Positions 8,405-18,341 of a stretch of DNA of 64,000 nucleotides are shown one piece after another. The stretch comes from an uncultured Gammaproteobacteria bacterium (GTDB lineage Bacteria; Pseudomonadota; Gammaproteobacteria; UBA6429; Thiohalophilaceae), in contig CAJYAN010000003.1 in NCBI GenBank assembly GCA_913064945.1, positions 235,096 to 299,095 on the forward strand, given 5' to 3'. The position numbers and the translations under genes are program-made. A model generated the notes under the pieces. It worked only from the letters and a program-made list of their open reading frames with translations. It ran no database searches and was not told where the DNA came from. How positions within the stretch are numbered: position 1 is the stretch's first letter; the number at the start of each line of letters is the position of its first letter.

Positions 8405-8430
8405 AAAAGGCTGCTCAGGGGCAGCCTTTT
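8405..8430 (-). terminator. Rho-independent terminator of the TusE-like gene
   Basis: Perfect 10-bp inverted repeat AAAAGGCTGC / GCAGCCTTTT with a 6-nt loop. On the minus strand the stem is followed by six T residues. It lies 24 bp beyond the stop of the TusE-like gene and separates that gene from the macrodomain gene. Confidence 0.88.
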
Positions 8431-8454
8431 CGATGCGTCACCGCCGCCGGACTG

Positions 8455-8748
8455 CTATACGCAACCTGTTGGTTTGGGTAGACCACCATATTTGGTAATG
8501 GGCTTCATGGGCCCGGTCATCCACATCTTAAACATTTCTTTTTGATCGGCCTTGAGGTATTTGGCGAATTTTCGAATCGGTGGCACCACGCTATATTCAT
8601 CGTAAAACTCACGTGCCTTCAGGATCTGTTCCCATTTGTCATCGTCCAGCTCAATGCCGTCGGCCTCCGCCATGGCCCGACCCAGCTCCGGGCTCCACTG
8701 ACTCATATCGACAAGATAACCATCACCATCACGTTCCGGTAATTCCAT
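8455..8748 (-). CDS. tusE: TusE/DsrC-family sulfur-relay protein (single C-terminal Cys)
   Basis: A 97-residue member of the DsrC/TusE family of sulfur carriers. Typical elements are RDGDGYLVDMSQWSPELG near the N-terminus, FYDEYSVVPPIRKF, and the C-terminal arm GGLPKPTGCV. The penultimate cysteine (C96) is present. The second cysteine eleven residues upstream, which defines true DsrC, is replaced by threonine. By that criterion it is TusE-like and would pass persulfide sulfur in tRNA 2-thiolation or a related relay rather than serve dissimilatory sulfite reductase. GAGGG precedes the ATG. It is divergent from the TauE/SafE gene and ends at a strong terminator. Confidence 0.85.
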   Translation of the reverse strand: MELPERDGDGYLVDMSQWSPELGRAMAEADGIELDDDKWEQILKAREFYDEYSVVPPIRKFAKYLKADQKEMFKMWMTGPMKPITKYGGLPKPTGCV

Positions 8749-8954
8749 AACTTATTGCCCTCACAAACTATATTATCACTAGAAGATATATCGGGACCCG
8801 ATATACCAAAGTATTCTAGTAAGTTATTTAGTGGCCTGTCTACGCTTTATCAAGGTCTGATCGCCGGTATTTTATCAGCGCTGACAAAAAGCCGCTGCAA
8901 TTTCAATTATCTGACATATCGCGTATTGTATCGCTGATAAACGGTAAGGCCCCT

Positions 8955-9707
8955 ATGACCATTTTGACCTTTTCCCCGCTGGATTTGACCCTGGTTGCCC
9001 TCATTTTTGTCTGGACCGGCTTTGTCCGCAGCGGCCTGGGCTTCGGCGGCGCGGCCCTGGGATTACCGCTACTGTTCCTGATCGAGCCACGCGCCCTCTA
9101 TTGGTTACCCATAATTGGCAGCCACCTGCTGTTTTTTTCGGCGCTGACCCTGCGCACCCGTATCCATAACGTCGACTGGGCCTATTTGCGTCAGGTCAGT
9201 GTTTACGTGATTCCGGCAGCCCTCATCGGTATTTTTGGACTAATCAGCCTGCCCAATCACTGGCTGGTCCTGTTTATTTACAGTATTACCCTTTTTTATG
9301 CCGGTCTCTGGCTGTTAAATCTGAATATTCATAGCAATCACCGTTGGCTCGACCGAATACTGCTCATCATTGGTGGCTATGTAGCAGGCACCTCGCTGTC
9401 CGGCGCACCCATTATGGTGGCGGTCTTTATGCGTCATATTGCCCGACATCAGTTGCGTAACACCATGTTTGTACTGTGGTTTCTTCTCGTAACGATTAAG
9501 ATGCTGACCTTTGTTTCCTTTAAGGTGCCGCTCCATCTGCTATCGGCCCTGCTACTGCTGCCGGTGGCGACCATCGGCCATGTGGCGGGGCTGAGGCTAC
9601 ATGATCGAATTCTGCAACATGACCAGCAATTTAAACGTCTGATTGGCGGCGTATTGGCACTGATCAGCCTGATTGGCCTATGGCACTGGTACCGGTCAGG
9701 ATTTTGA
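8955..9707 (+). CDS. TSUP (TauE/SafE) family membrane exporter
   Basis: A 250-residue membrane protein with about eight hydrophobic segments. The family motif GLGFGGAALGLPLLFL lies at residues 28-43, and the second half-repeat is IGGYVAGTSLSGAPIMVAVF (139-158). TSUP proteins move sulfite, sulfoacetate or other small organosulfur anions; the substrate here is not evident. Its position, divergent from a TusE-like gene, makes a sulfur compound plausible. The start has AAGG upstream. It converges with ybiT. Confidence 0.88.
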   Translation: MTILTFSPLDLTLVALIFVWTGFVRSGLGFGGAALGLPLLFLIEPRALYWLPIIGSHLLFFSALTLRTRIHNVDWAYLRQVSVYVIPAALIGIFGLISLPNHWLVLFIYSITLFYAGLWLLNLNIHSNHRWLDRILLIIGGYVAGTSLSGAPIMVAVFMRHIARHQLRNTMFVLWFLLVTIKMLTFVSFKVPLHLLSALLLLPVATIGHVAGLRLHDRILQHDQQFKRLIGGVLALISLIGLWHWYRSGF

Positions 9708-9818
9708 AGGTATCTCAGAACCCCCCGCGTCACCCCGCCACAATGATGTCGACATCACGCCGGGGCACGCTCCTCGCCTCTCTTCATCGCAGGCGGCGGC
9801 GACCCGGAGCCTAAGGGC

Positions 9819-11411
9819 TTAGTTAATGGCCTGACTACGCAGGTAGTCTTCGTAGGTGCCATTAAAATTGACCATACCCTGCGGCGTCATCTCGATAATG
9901 CGGGTCGCCAGCGAGGAGACAAATTCGCGGTCGTGACTAACAAAGATCAGGGTGCCGGGATAGTTTTCCAGCGCCAGGTTGAGTGCCTCGATGGATTCCA
10001 TGTCCAGGTGGTTGGTGGGTTCATCCATCACCAGGATATTGGGCCGAGCCAGCATCAGCTTGCCGAACAATAACCTGCCCTGTTCGCCCCCGGAGACGAC
10101 CTTGACTGATTTATTGATTTCATCCTGCGAAAACAACATACGGCCCAGTGTGCCACGCACCACCTGATCATCGTCACCGGTCTGACGCCACTGTGTCATC
10201 CAGTCGAACAGGCTCATATCCTTTTTGAAGTCCTCGGCATGGTCCTGGGCAAAGTAGCCGACCGTTGAATTTTCTGACCATTTCACCGTGCCGCTGTCCG
10301 GGCTGATGTCACCAACCAGACTACGCAGCAGAGTGGTCTTACCGATACCATTGGGGCCGATAATGGCGATGCGTTCACCGACCTCGACCAGCATGTTCAG
10401 GCCGCTAAAAAGTGGTGTCTCAGCATAACGCTTGGCCAGGCCTTCCACTTCCAGCGCCAGCCGATAGAGCTTTTTGTCCTGCTCAAAGCGGATAAAAGGG
10501 CTCTGCCGACTCGACGGCTTGATCTCATCGAGCTGGATTTTTTCAATCTGCTTGGCGCGCGAGGTCGCCTGCTTGGCCTTGGAGGCATTGGCCGAGAAGC
10601 GGCTGACAAAGGTCTGTAGCTCACTGATCTGGGCCTTTTTCTTGGCATTGTCCGCGAGTAGGCGCTCACGTACCTGAGTCGAGGCCGTCATATAGTCATC
10701 GTAATTGCCCGGGTAGAGACGAATTTCGCCATAGTCCAGGTCGGCCATATGGGTACAGACACTATTTAAAAAGTGACGGTCATGGGAGATGATAATCATG
10801 GTGCTATTGCGCTGATTGAGCACACCCTCGAGCCAGCGAATGGTATTGATATCCAGGTTATTGGTCGGTTCGTCGAGCAGCATAATATCCGGCTCGGCGA
10901 ACAGGGCCTGCGCCAGCAATACGCGCAGCTTCCAGCCGGGGGCGACGGCACTCATGGGACCATTGTGCTGTTCCAGCGGAATCTCCAGACCCAGCAGTAA
11001 TTCACCGGCACGGGACTCGGCAGTATAGCCATCCAGTTCAGCAAACTCGACTTCAAGCTCGGCGACCTGCATGCCGTCCTCTTCCGTCATTTCCGCCAGG
11101 GAGTAGATCCGGTCGCGCTCAGCCTTAACCTCCCAGAGGCGTTGGTGGCCCATAATAACCGTATCGATCACGGTGAATTCTTCAAAAGCGAATTGATCCT
11201 GACGCAGCTTGCCGATGCGCTCATTGGGGTCGGTCATGACATTGCCGGAGGTCGGCTCCAGGTCGCCACCGAGAATTTTCATAAAGGTCGACTTGCCGCA
11301 ACCATTGGCGCCGATCAGACCATAGCGATTACCCTCGCCAAATTTGACCGAGACATTTTCGAACAGGGGTTTGGCCCCAAACTGGATAGTGAGATTGGCT
11401 GTAGAGATCAA
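9819..11411 (-). CDS. ybiT: ABC-F ATPase YbiT
   Basis: A soluble ABC-F protein of 530 residues with two ATPase cassettes and no membrane domain. Cassette 1 has Walker [10 protein letters not shown] (34-42), an atypical signature [15 protein letters not shown] and Walker [13 protein letters not shown]. The inter-domain linker ([35 protein letters not shown]) and cassette 2 with [18 protein letters not shown] and [11 protein letters not shown] follow. The replacement of LSGG by VAPG in cassette 1 is shared with E. coli YbiT and identifies the subfamily. ABC-F proteins act on the ribosome E-site during translation. It is a single gene convergent with the TSUP gene. Confidence 0.94.
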   Translation of the reverse strand: MISTANLTIQFGAKPLFENVSVKFGEGNRYGLIGANGCGKSTFMKILGGDLEPTSGNVMTDPNERIGKLRQDQFAFEEFTVIDTVIMGHQRLWEVKAERDRIYSLAEMTEEDGMQVAELEVEFAELDGYTAESRAGELLLGLEIPLEQHNGPMSAVAPGWKLRVLLAQALFAEPDIMLLDEPTNNLDINTIRWLEGVLNQRNSTMIIISHDRHFLNSVCTHMADLDYGEIRLYPGNYDDYMTASTQVRERLLADNAKKKAQISELQTFVSRFSANASKAKQATSRAKQIEKIQLDEIKPSSRQSPFIRFEQDKKLYRLALEVEGLAKRYAETPLFSGLNMLVEVGERIAIIGPNGIGKTTLLRSLVGDISPDSGTVKWSENSTVGYFAQDHAEDFKKDMSLFDWMTQWRQTGDDDQVVRGTLGRMLFSQDEINKSVKVVSGGEQGRLLFGKLMLARPNILVMDEPTNHLDMESIEALNLALENYPGTLIFVSHDREFVSSLATRIIEMTPQGMVNFNGTYEDYLRSQAIN

Positions 11412-11543
11412 GGCAGGCTTCCGAATAAAACTGTGAAAAGATAGCGCCGTAGCGAAAGCCGCGCATTATGCCACAAATAACGAGGCCTGTTGGTAGTTTC
11501 CGTGCCCTCGCCTGCTGGCAATGGTCATCAGGAAGGGACTGTT

Positions 11544-11984
11544 TTAGTAGGACTCCTCCCAGCTGATATAGTGCTCCAGCTGCGCGATTCTATCCTGTTG
11601 TTCCTTGATAATATCTTTTACTACATCTCCCATGGAAATCATACCAATCACACGTTCCTCCTGCATCACTGGCAGGTGACGAAGATGATGCTCTGTCATC
11701 ACGACCAGACACTCCTCGGTGTTTTGTCCCGGGTAGGTATAATACACCTGTCGCGTCATGATCTCTTTTACCTGAGTTTCACGGGAGGAGCGCCCCATGA
11801 GGACAACTTTGCGTGCATAATCTCTCTCCGACAAAATACCGTTTAAGACCCCGTCATGCATAACCAGTAAGGCCCCGATACCCTTGGCGTCCATCAGCTG
11901 AATGGCACTGTAGACCGTCTCAGTCGGGGATATCGACCAAAGGTGGTGAGGCTTTCCCTGTAGTAATGAAGCAACATCCGTCAT
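11544..11984 (-). CDS. CBS-domain pair protein
   Basis: A 146-residue protein made of two CBS motifs (about residues 15-70 and 78-135), for example DAKGIGALLVMHDGVLNGILSERDYARKV and TEHHLRHLPVMQEERVIGMISMGDVVK. Such Bateman modules bind adenosyl compounds and act as energy or redox sensors, usually through a partner that cannot be named here. No other domain is attached. The gene is divergent from the histidine kinase at 12178 across 193 bp. Confidence 0.9.
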   Translation of the reverse strand: MTDVASLLQGKPHHLWSISPTETVYSAIQLMDAKGIGALLVMHDGVLNGILSERDYARKVVLMGRSSRETQVKEIMTRQVYYTYPGQNTEECLVVMTEHHLRHLPVMQEERVIGMISMGDVVKDIIKEQQDRIAQLEHYISWEESY

Positions 11985-12177
11985 AATTTTTCCCCGAAAG
12001 TTATCCTCTCGTACGACTTAATTAAAGACCAGAATGAATTACCTGTCATCCTCGCTATTATGTCGTTAACGGTATCCCTTCGGTTTTACAATGTTTTACA
12101 AATACACACAGACCTCGTGACATCTCGACACTATACTTTTGTATTGACTTACGCTATGTGGATTAAACAGACCGCCA

Positions 12178-14487
12178 ATGCAGACTAGCAAGCTTCACAA
12201 GACGTCCCTGACCGTCATTAGCACCGTGCTGCTATCCGTACTGGCAATTTATGGCAACTATCTGCACCTGAGTCTCTTTTTTGGCGTCGATTTTATCTTT
12301 GGCAGTATTGCGGCCCTGATAGCACTGCGCCTGTCGGGCTTAAAAGTCGGTGTCGCAGTAGCACTGATTGCCGGAGCCTATACCTATCATCGCTGGGGGC
12401 ATCCCTATGCAATGATTACCTTTGGCCTGGAGGCCTTCATCGTTGGAATACTACTAAAACGTCGAATAAGCAGTCTTGTCCTGGCCGATATTCTCTACTG
12501 GATCATTCTGGGTATGCCCCTGGTATGGTTTTTTTATCACCATGTTCTCGGCATGAACGATAGTCAAGCAACACTCATTCTCCTCAAGCAACCTATCAAC
12601 GGCATTGCCAATGCCATCATAGCCACCTATATCCTGTTCCTGATCCCGAAGCACTTTTACCAGGCAAAACAGTCAAACGTACAAAGCCACATCTACCTTA
12701 AAGAGCTTCTGTTCACGACATTATTGGCTGTTTCATTGTTAATTACCCTCCTACTCATCACTTACCAAAGTCATACCGCAAAACCCCAGTATGAGAGCAA
12801 TCTCAATAATGAGATGAAACTCTATCTTGATTTTATCGAATATCGCGTCATTGACAATTCTGGCAGCATTAATTACCAGGTCATCACGGGTGACCATCAC
12901 CTCTACACCCACCACCGAAATATTATTTTGTTGTCCAATGACACACGCAAGATACTCGCCACTAGCCTGCCGAAAAATATTTCCGAGGCGTTCATCAACA
13001 GCGGTACAACACAAAACCTGCAAAACGGTTTAAAGTTATGGATGCCCGAACGCGGCGAGCTACCACTCATGCTATGGTGGAAAAAGACCTACTATTTTAT
13101 TGAACAACCACTTGACTCGTTACCTGGTGCAAATCTTATCGTATTACAGAATAGTCAGCCCATAATCGAAAAACTGCAAAAAAATGTCGTTCAGGAATTT
13201 ATGCTGTTATTTGGTATGATGCTGGCCAGCGGTCTGATTGCCTACTACATCAGTACCCTACTCACCAACCCGATTATCAAGTTAACCGAGTCGACTAAGA
13301 ATGTTCCTGACAAACTAAAAACCGGGATGCATATCGAATGGCCCCGTAGTGCCATTAGTGAACTGAATCAACTTTCCAGCCAGGCACAACTCATGTCTGA
13401 AAGCATTCGCGAGACGTTTAATGATGCCAACCTGCGTTCCAGCGCCATCATTGAGGCCTCAGTCGACGCCATTATTACCATCAATGACAAAGACATTGTC
13501 GAGAGTTTTAATACTGCTGCAGAGCGAATGTTTGGCTACCCCAGAGGCGAAATCATTGGAACCAATATCAAGCGCCTGATGCCCGAACCCTATCAGGCAC
13601 ACCACGATGGTTATATTAAAAACTTTGCTGCAGATAATTCCCGCCGGCCTTTTGCCGGTAACCGACGTGAACTGCAGGCCTTGCGTAAAAATGGCTCAAC
13701 CTTTCCGATCGAACTGTCTCTTACCACGGTGTATTTACAGAACCAGATTTTATATACCGGCATTCTTACCGACATCACCGAGCGTAAGGCCAACGAAAGA
13801 CTAAAACACGAATTCATTTCCACCGTCAGCCATGAATTACGCACCCCACTCACCTCCATACAGGGTGCCTTAAAACTCATCCAGGCACGTCAGGCTACGG
13901 CTTCTGCTGAGGAGTCTCAAACCATGATGGCGCTGGCAGAACGTAATGCCCATCGACTGGCGGAGCTGATAAATGATTTACTTGATTTTGAGAAACTTGA
14001 CTCTGATGGCATCCGTTATAACTACCAGAACATTGACCTGAATGAGCTACTCGGCACACTAATAGAAAATAATAGTCCAATGGCGACGCAGGCCGGTGTT
14101 CACCTGCTGCAGGCAGACAGTTGCCGTGGTCGAATCAAGGCAGACCCGGCACGACTGATTCAGGTTTTATCCAACTTAATTTCGAACGCCATTAAATTTT
14201 CTCGACCTGACTCGAGTATTAATCTCGGCTGCATTGTAGAGCCTGAGCAAATTAAAATCTATGTACAGGATCATGGCGAAGGCATTGCCGATGAATTCAA
14301 ACAGCGTATTTTTCAACGATTCAGCCAGGCCGACGGCTCAGATACCAAACGCATACAACGTGGCACGGGGCTCGGCCTGGCGATTTCAAGACGCATGACC
14401 GAGGACATGGGGGGATGCATAACGTTTGAAAGTCAGCTTGGTGTCGGCAGCACATTTTATGTGATATTTCCCCCTGAACGTGACTAA
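12178..14487 (+). CDS. Membrane PAS sensor histidine kinase
   Basis: A 769-residue orthodox sensor kinase. About six hydrophobic segments fill residues 8-160 and resemble a MASE-type integral sensor. A further segment near 180-200, an extracytoplasmic stretch of about 140 residues, a membrane segment near 340-358 and a HAMP-like linker follow. A PAS domain (about 420-540, DAIITINDKDIVESFN; GYPRGEIIGTN) precedes the HisKA box STVSHELRTPLTS with H552. The ATPase part has N-box SNLISNAIKFS, G1 DHGEGI (698-703) and G2 GTGLGLAI. There is no receiver domain and no response regulator gene nearby. It is followed by a PhnD-like gene and a GGDEF-EAL gene on the same strand. No good Shine-Dalgarno was seen. 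Confidence 0.88.
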   Translation: MQTSKLHKTSLTVISTVLLSVLAIYGNYLHLSLFFGVDFIFGSIAALIALRLSGLKVGVAVALIAGAYTYHRWGHPYAMITFGLEAFIVGILLKRRISSLVLADILYWIILGMPLVWFFYHHVLGMNDSQATLILLKQPINGIANAIIATYILFLIPKHFYQAKQSNVQSHIYLKELLFTTLLAVSLLITLLLITYQSHTAKPQYESNLNNEMKLYLDFIEYRVIDNSGSINYQVITGDHHLYTHHRNIILLSNDTRKILATSLPKNISEAFINSGTTQNLQNGLKLWMPERGELPLMLWWKKTYYFIEQPLDSLPGANLIVLQNSQPIIEKLQKNVVQEFMLLFGMMLASGLIAYYISTLLTNPIIKLTESTKNVPDKLKTGMHIEWPRSAISELNQLSSQAQLMSESIRETFNDANLRSSAIIEASVDAIITINDKDIVESFNTAAERMFGYPRGEIIGTNIKRLMPEPYQAHHDGYIKNFAADNSRRPFAGNRRELQALRKNGSTFPIELSLTTVYLQNQILYTGILTDITERKANERLKHEFISTVSHELRTPLTSIQGALKLIQARQATASAEESQTMMALAERNAHRLAELINDLLDFEKLDSDGIRYNYQNIDLNELLGTLIENNSPMATQAGVHLLQADSCRGRIKADPARLIQVLSNLISNAIKFSRPDSSINLGCIVEPEQIKIYVQDHGEGIADEFKQRIFQRFSQADGSDTKRIQRGTGLGLAISRRMTEDMGGCITFESQLGVGSTFYVIFPPERD

Positions 14488-14623
14488 GTCTAACCGCCAC
14501 CCCAGTTCCTTAGCTGCCTCAATCCTTCACGCCATACATCCGCCCCTGGTGATTCTCTATCACTGACGATTCAATTATAAAGATTTGATCACATCCTGCC
14601 GATACAGGAGAAAGATTGAAACC

Positions 14624-15460
14624 ATGGAATTTACCATAATGCGGATCAAAATCAGCGTGTTACTAGTTGTGGGTCTCATTTCTCTCGCCAACACGGCGAT
14701 GGCCACGCAGAAAGGTCTAAAATTTGGCTCTGTCGCCATGGACGTACCGGCAGATATGCACCGCCGGCTCACCCCTTTAACCCAGTACCTGAGTCACATA
14801 ATAGGCCGACCCGTCACGCTCAAGCTATCAAAGAATATGCCCGCAGCCATCCATGCCATTAGCCATCAGAGCGTCGACCTTGCCTATTTGACGCCCGTGG
14901 CCTACATACGTGCTCATGCCGGGGGCCAGGCCAGACTCGTCGTCAAGACCGTGACCAGAGGCAAACCCAGCTTCAAGCTCATGATTATCACACGCCAGGA
15001 CAGCCCCATTAAAAATATTCAGGGACTGGTCGGTAAGCGATTCGCCTTTGGTGATCCGGCGGCATTACTGCAACGCGCGACGGTCGTTGGTGCGGGGATG
15101 CCGCTGGAAAAATTTAGCCGCTATAAATTTCTTGGCCATTACGACAATATCGTTCGTGCCGTTATGCGGCGTGATTTTGATGCCGGCATTGTCAAAGACA
15201 CCATGGCCTATAAATGGCAATCAAAGGGGATCCGTATTCTCTATAGCTCACCCGACCTTCCGCCGTACAACATTACCGCCAGCCGTGCAATTGACGACAC
15301 CACGTTGGAAAAGCTTAAGCAGGCATTCCTTTCTCTCGACGTGACGCATGCTTCAGATCGGCTTATCATCAAGGCGCTGGATAAAAAATATGATGGTTTC
15401 GCGCCAACATCAGATCAGGAATATGATGTTGTCCGTCAACTGATAAAACCGTTCAAATAA
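14624..15460 (+). CDS. PhnD-like periplasmic phosphate/phosphonate-type binding protein
   Basis: A 278-residue secreted solute-binding protein of the PhnD/PtxB type. A signal peptide covers about residues 1-27 (ends NTAMA). The mature part begins GLKFGSVAMDVPADMHRRLTPL, with YLTPVAYIRA and later VGKRFAFGDPAALL and GHYDNIVRAVMRRDFDAG, all typical of the family. ATG 14624 was chosen with AGGAG upstream; ATG 14639 is also possible. No ABC permease or ATPase accompanies it. It lies 29 bp before a membrane GGDEF-EAL gene, so it more likely acts as a periplasmic sensor subunit than as an uptake component. Confidence 0.85.
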   Translation: MEFTIMRIKISVLLVVGLISLANTAMATQKGLKFGSVAMDVPADMHRRLTPLTQYLSHIIGRPVTLKLSKNMPAAIHAISHQSVDLAYLTPVAYIRAHAGGQARLVVKTVTRGKPSFKLMIITRQDSPIKNIQGLVGKRFAFGDPAALLQRATVVGAGMPLEKFSRYKFLGHYDNIVRAVMRRDFDAGIVKDTMAYKWQSKGIRILYSSPDLPPYNITASRAIDDTTLEKLKQAFLSLDVTHASDRLIIKALDKKYDGFAPTSDQEYDVVRQLIKPFK

Positions 15461-15489
15461 TCGACCTGGCCGCAGACCGGGAACGACCG

Positions 15490-18333
15490 ATGAATCCGTA
15501 CTTGTTGGACACTATGCAAAAAATAAAACAATGGTCAAAAAGACTCATAATACGTCTGGCACTGTCGTTTACTTTACTTGTCATTATCGTTACGACTGGA
15601 CTCACCTATCTTGCCATAAAACAGGAAACCACTAATCTACATCAAGAATTACAAAGACAGGCACTAATCCAGGCCAACAATCTGGCGACATCTATCGCCG
15701 CCTATATCATCACCAGTGACTACACCTCGATCGAATCAATTTTGACAAGTGCAGCACAGTTTGAAAACATTATCAGTATCCAGGCCATAGACGCTACTAA
15801 TAAAATATTAGGTGATATCGTCAAAACGCCGCAAGGTGAAATTGTGTCACGATACGATGCCGCCACGCTTACACCACCTCAACCAGCCAGACAGACCATC
15901 ACACTAAAAAATAACAGCTTGTTCATCTGGCAGCCCATTGAGCTGGGAGACGTTGTCGGCTGGGTCCGAATCCATTATTCGATTAATCATGTTTCACATA
16001 TCCAAAAACGCATCTGGCGTGACAATATTATCAATAGTAGCTTGCTGGTTACGCTGAGTTTCATATTACTAGTATTTGTCTTACGAAAACCGCTAAAATC
16101 TATAGCAAAGTATACCGAATTTGCCGACAGTCTGGAAGATTATAATGGAGAACTTGTTGGCGTCGACAGCAGCTCCCCTGAACTTGATAGATTAGGCAAC
16201 GCCTTAAATAAAGCTTCCACTAATCTGCAAGCACAAAATAGTGCCCTAAACGAGGTCCTGACGAAATTCGAAAATGCCGCCGCTATCGCAGAGCATAGTC
16301 CCGACATTATTCTGTCGGTAAGTGATGCAGGTGACGTTGAGTATACTAATACACGCACCAGGATAGTTTTGAATGAACTTGGACTAAGCGCAGATAATGC
16401 CATTAAACTATTACCAGAAGATTACTCAGCCCTTCGGAAAAAAGCCTTTCAGCTCAATCATGCACTTGTTGATATTGAATCTACAATTGGAGGCCGCAGT
16501 TTTTCCTGGAAGCTTTCCCCGTTTAGTGCGAGTGCAGTCTTGCACTGTCATGCCATAGAGATTACTGAACAAAAATCGAACCAAAAAGCCCTGCAGGATA
16601 GCAAATTACGCTACCAGACACTCTTCGAGTGTGCGACTGATGCAATTCTACTCATTCACAACAAGCACATTATCGATTTTAATCTCCATGCCACCAGCCT
16701 GTTTGGCGGTAGCTCAGAAGAGCTACGCCGCGCCACGACCAGCAGCCTACTACCACCAAACCAACAACATGGGGGGCATAATTCAGAAACCACCTTCGCG
16801 GCCTATATCGAGTCTGCCGAAAATAAAAACCCGCAAACATTTGAATGGCAGTTTAAACGATTCAATGGTGTCATTTTTGATGCCGATGTAAGTCTTAACG
16901 TCACTGTCATTGACGATAAAAATATTATCATGGCGATTATCCGTGATATCACGCAACGAAAGCAGGTTGAGGCGAAACTAATTCGCCAGGCAAATTTTGA
17001 CACGTTGACGGGACTTCCAAATCGTGTTCTCTCTATGGATAGATTAGCACAATCCATAAAACGCGCTCATCGTCAAAAAACAAAACTTGGAGTATTGTTT
17101 ATCGACGTAGACCATTTTAAAACGATAAATGATAGTCTCGGGCACAGCGTCGGCGATGAAATGATTATTGAAATTGCTCGTCGACTGAAAACTTGTATAC
17201 GAGACTGTGATTCGACGGCTCGATTTGGTGGCGATGAATTTATGGTCATTCTAGGTGAGATTACTAGCACCCATAATATTCAGCAGGTGGTGGAAAAAAT
17301 TATCGCGGCAATGAACACCCCCTTTTTTATTTCCGGACAGGAGTTCTTTCTTGGCGCCAGTATTGGTGTTAGCACCTACCCTGATGACGGCGACGATGCA
17401 CAGTCACTGCTTCGAAACGCCGATGCGGCCATGTATAGAGCCAAGGAGGCTGGTCGCAATACCTTTCAGTTCTATGCCCCAGAGTTTAATATCCAGGCTA
17501 AGGAACGTGTACGAATGGAGGGCTTGCTCCGTAAGGCATTGGAGCACGGCGAATTTTTCCTCGCCTATCAGCCGCAAATTGATATCCAGACAGGTGAGAT
17601 TGTCGGCGCGGAGGCGCTCATTCGCTGGCAGAGTCCGGAGCTCGGATTAGTGCAGCCGGATCAATTTATTCGATTGGCCGAAGATACAGGCATGATTGTA
17701 CCAATTGGTGAGTGGGTCATCCACACGGCTTGTCATGCAGCAAAAGCCTGGCAGAAGGATTTGGGACTAGAACTGCGGATTTCCGTCAATGTCTCACAAC
17801 GTCAGTTTTCCAGTAGTACCTTAATTACCCAGGTTTCAAAAATATTACGTAAGAGTGAACTTGCACCCGAGTTCCTCGAGCTCGAAATTACTGAGAGTAT
17901 GTTAATGGATCAATCCGACAAAACTCTGGACATCATTCATGCCTTTAAACAACTTGGCCTGAGTCTTGCGCTGGATGACTTTGGTACCGGCTACTCTTCC
18001 TTGAGCTATTTAAAACGTTTCCCTTTTGACGTGTTAAAAATTGATCGGGCTTTTGTCAATGATATTACCAATGGTATTGACCAGGCGGGTCTGTGTATTG
18101 CGATACTCGCTATCGCCTCGACCTTTCATATGTCCGTCATCGCTGAAGGCGTTGAAAATGAAGAGCAACTCGCTTTCCTTCATAGTAGTGGCGCCGATAT
18201 CGCGCAGGGTTACTATTTCAGCAAACCACTACCTGATGAAGTCTTTCGTCAGTATGTCCTGGATTATATGGTCAGCCGAAAGAAACGTTTCGAGGCTGCA
18301 GCGGCGCTTGAGTCCTCGAATCCGCATCACTGA
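15490..18333 (+). CDS. Membrane PAS-GGDEF-EAL cyclic-di-GMP protein
   Basis: A 947-residue protein with a membrane helix at about 20-42, a periplasmic region to about 178, a second helix near 180-200, a HAMP-like linker, two PAS-like segments (about 255-365 and 370-495), a GGDEF domain and an EAL domain. The cyclase active site is intact (FGGDEF, 579-584), with QANFDTLTGLPNR ahead of it. The phosphodiesterase site is intact (EAL at 708-710; DDFGTGYSSLSYLKRFP from 829). It could make or degrade c-di-GMP. It follows the PhnD-like gene closely and probably receives its signal, as in other periplasmic-binding-protein coupled sensors. It ends 8 bp from a convergent gene. Confidence 0.93.
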   Translation: MNPYLLDTMQKIKQWSKRLIIRLALSFTLLVIIVTTGLTYLAIKQETTNLHQELQRQALIQANNLATSIAAYIITSDYTSIESILTSAAQFENIISIQAIDATNKILGDIVKTPQGEIVSRYDAATLTPPQPARQTITLKNNSLFIWQPIELGDVVGWVRIHYSINHVSHIQKRIWRDNIINSSLLVTLSFILLVFVLRKPLKSIAKYTEFADSLEDYNGELVGVDSSSPELDRLGNALNKASTNLQAQNSALNEVLTKFENAAAIAEHSPDIILSVSDAGDVEYTNTRTRIVLNELGLSADNAIKLLPEDYSALRKKAFQLNHALVDIESTIGGRSFSWKLSPFSASAVLHCHAIEITEQKSNQKALQDSKLRYQTLFECATDAILLIHNKHIIDFNLHATSLFGGSSEELRRATTSSLLPPNQQHGGHNSETTFAAYIESAENKNPQTFEWQFKRFNGVIFDADVSLNVTVIDDKNIIMAIIRDITQRKQVEAKLIRQANFDTLTGLPNRVLSMDRLAQSIKRAHRQKTKLGVLFIDVDHFKTINDSLGHSVGDEMIIEIARRLKTCIRDCDSTARFGGDEFMVILGEITSTHNIQQVVEKIIAAMNTPFFISGQEFFLGASIGVSTYPDDGDDAQSLLRNADAAMYRAKEAGRNTFQFYAPEFNIQAKERVRMEGLLRKALEHGEFFLAYQPQIDIQTGEIVGAEALIRWQSPELGLVQPDQFIRLAEDTGMIVPIGEWVIHTACHAAKAWQKDLGLELRISVNVSQRQFSSSTLITQVSKILRKSELAPEFLELEITESMLMDQSDKTLDIIHAFKQLGLSLALDDFGTGYSSLSYLKRFPFDVLKIDRAFVNDITNGIDQAGLCIAILAIASTFHMSVIAEGVENEEQLAFLHSSGADIAQGYYFSKPLPDEVFRQYVLDYMVSRKKRFEAAAALESSNPHH

Positions 18334-18341
18334 GAAATGAC

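Noticed and set aside
9979..11444. Several open frames antisense to ybiT
   Set aside because: They are mirror frames of a clearly coding, highly conserved gene.
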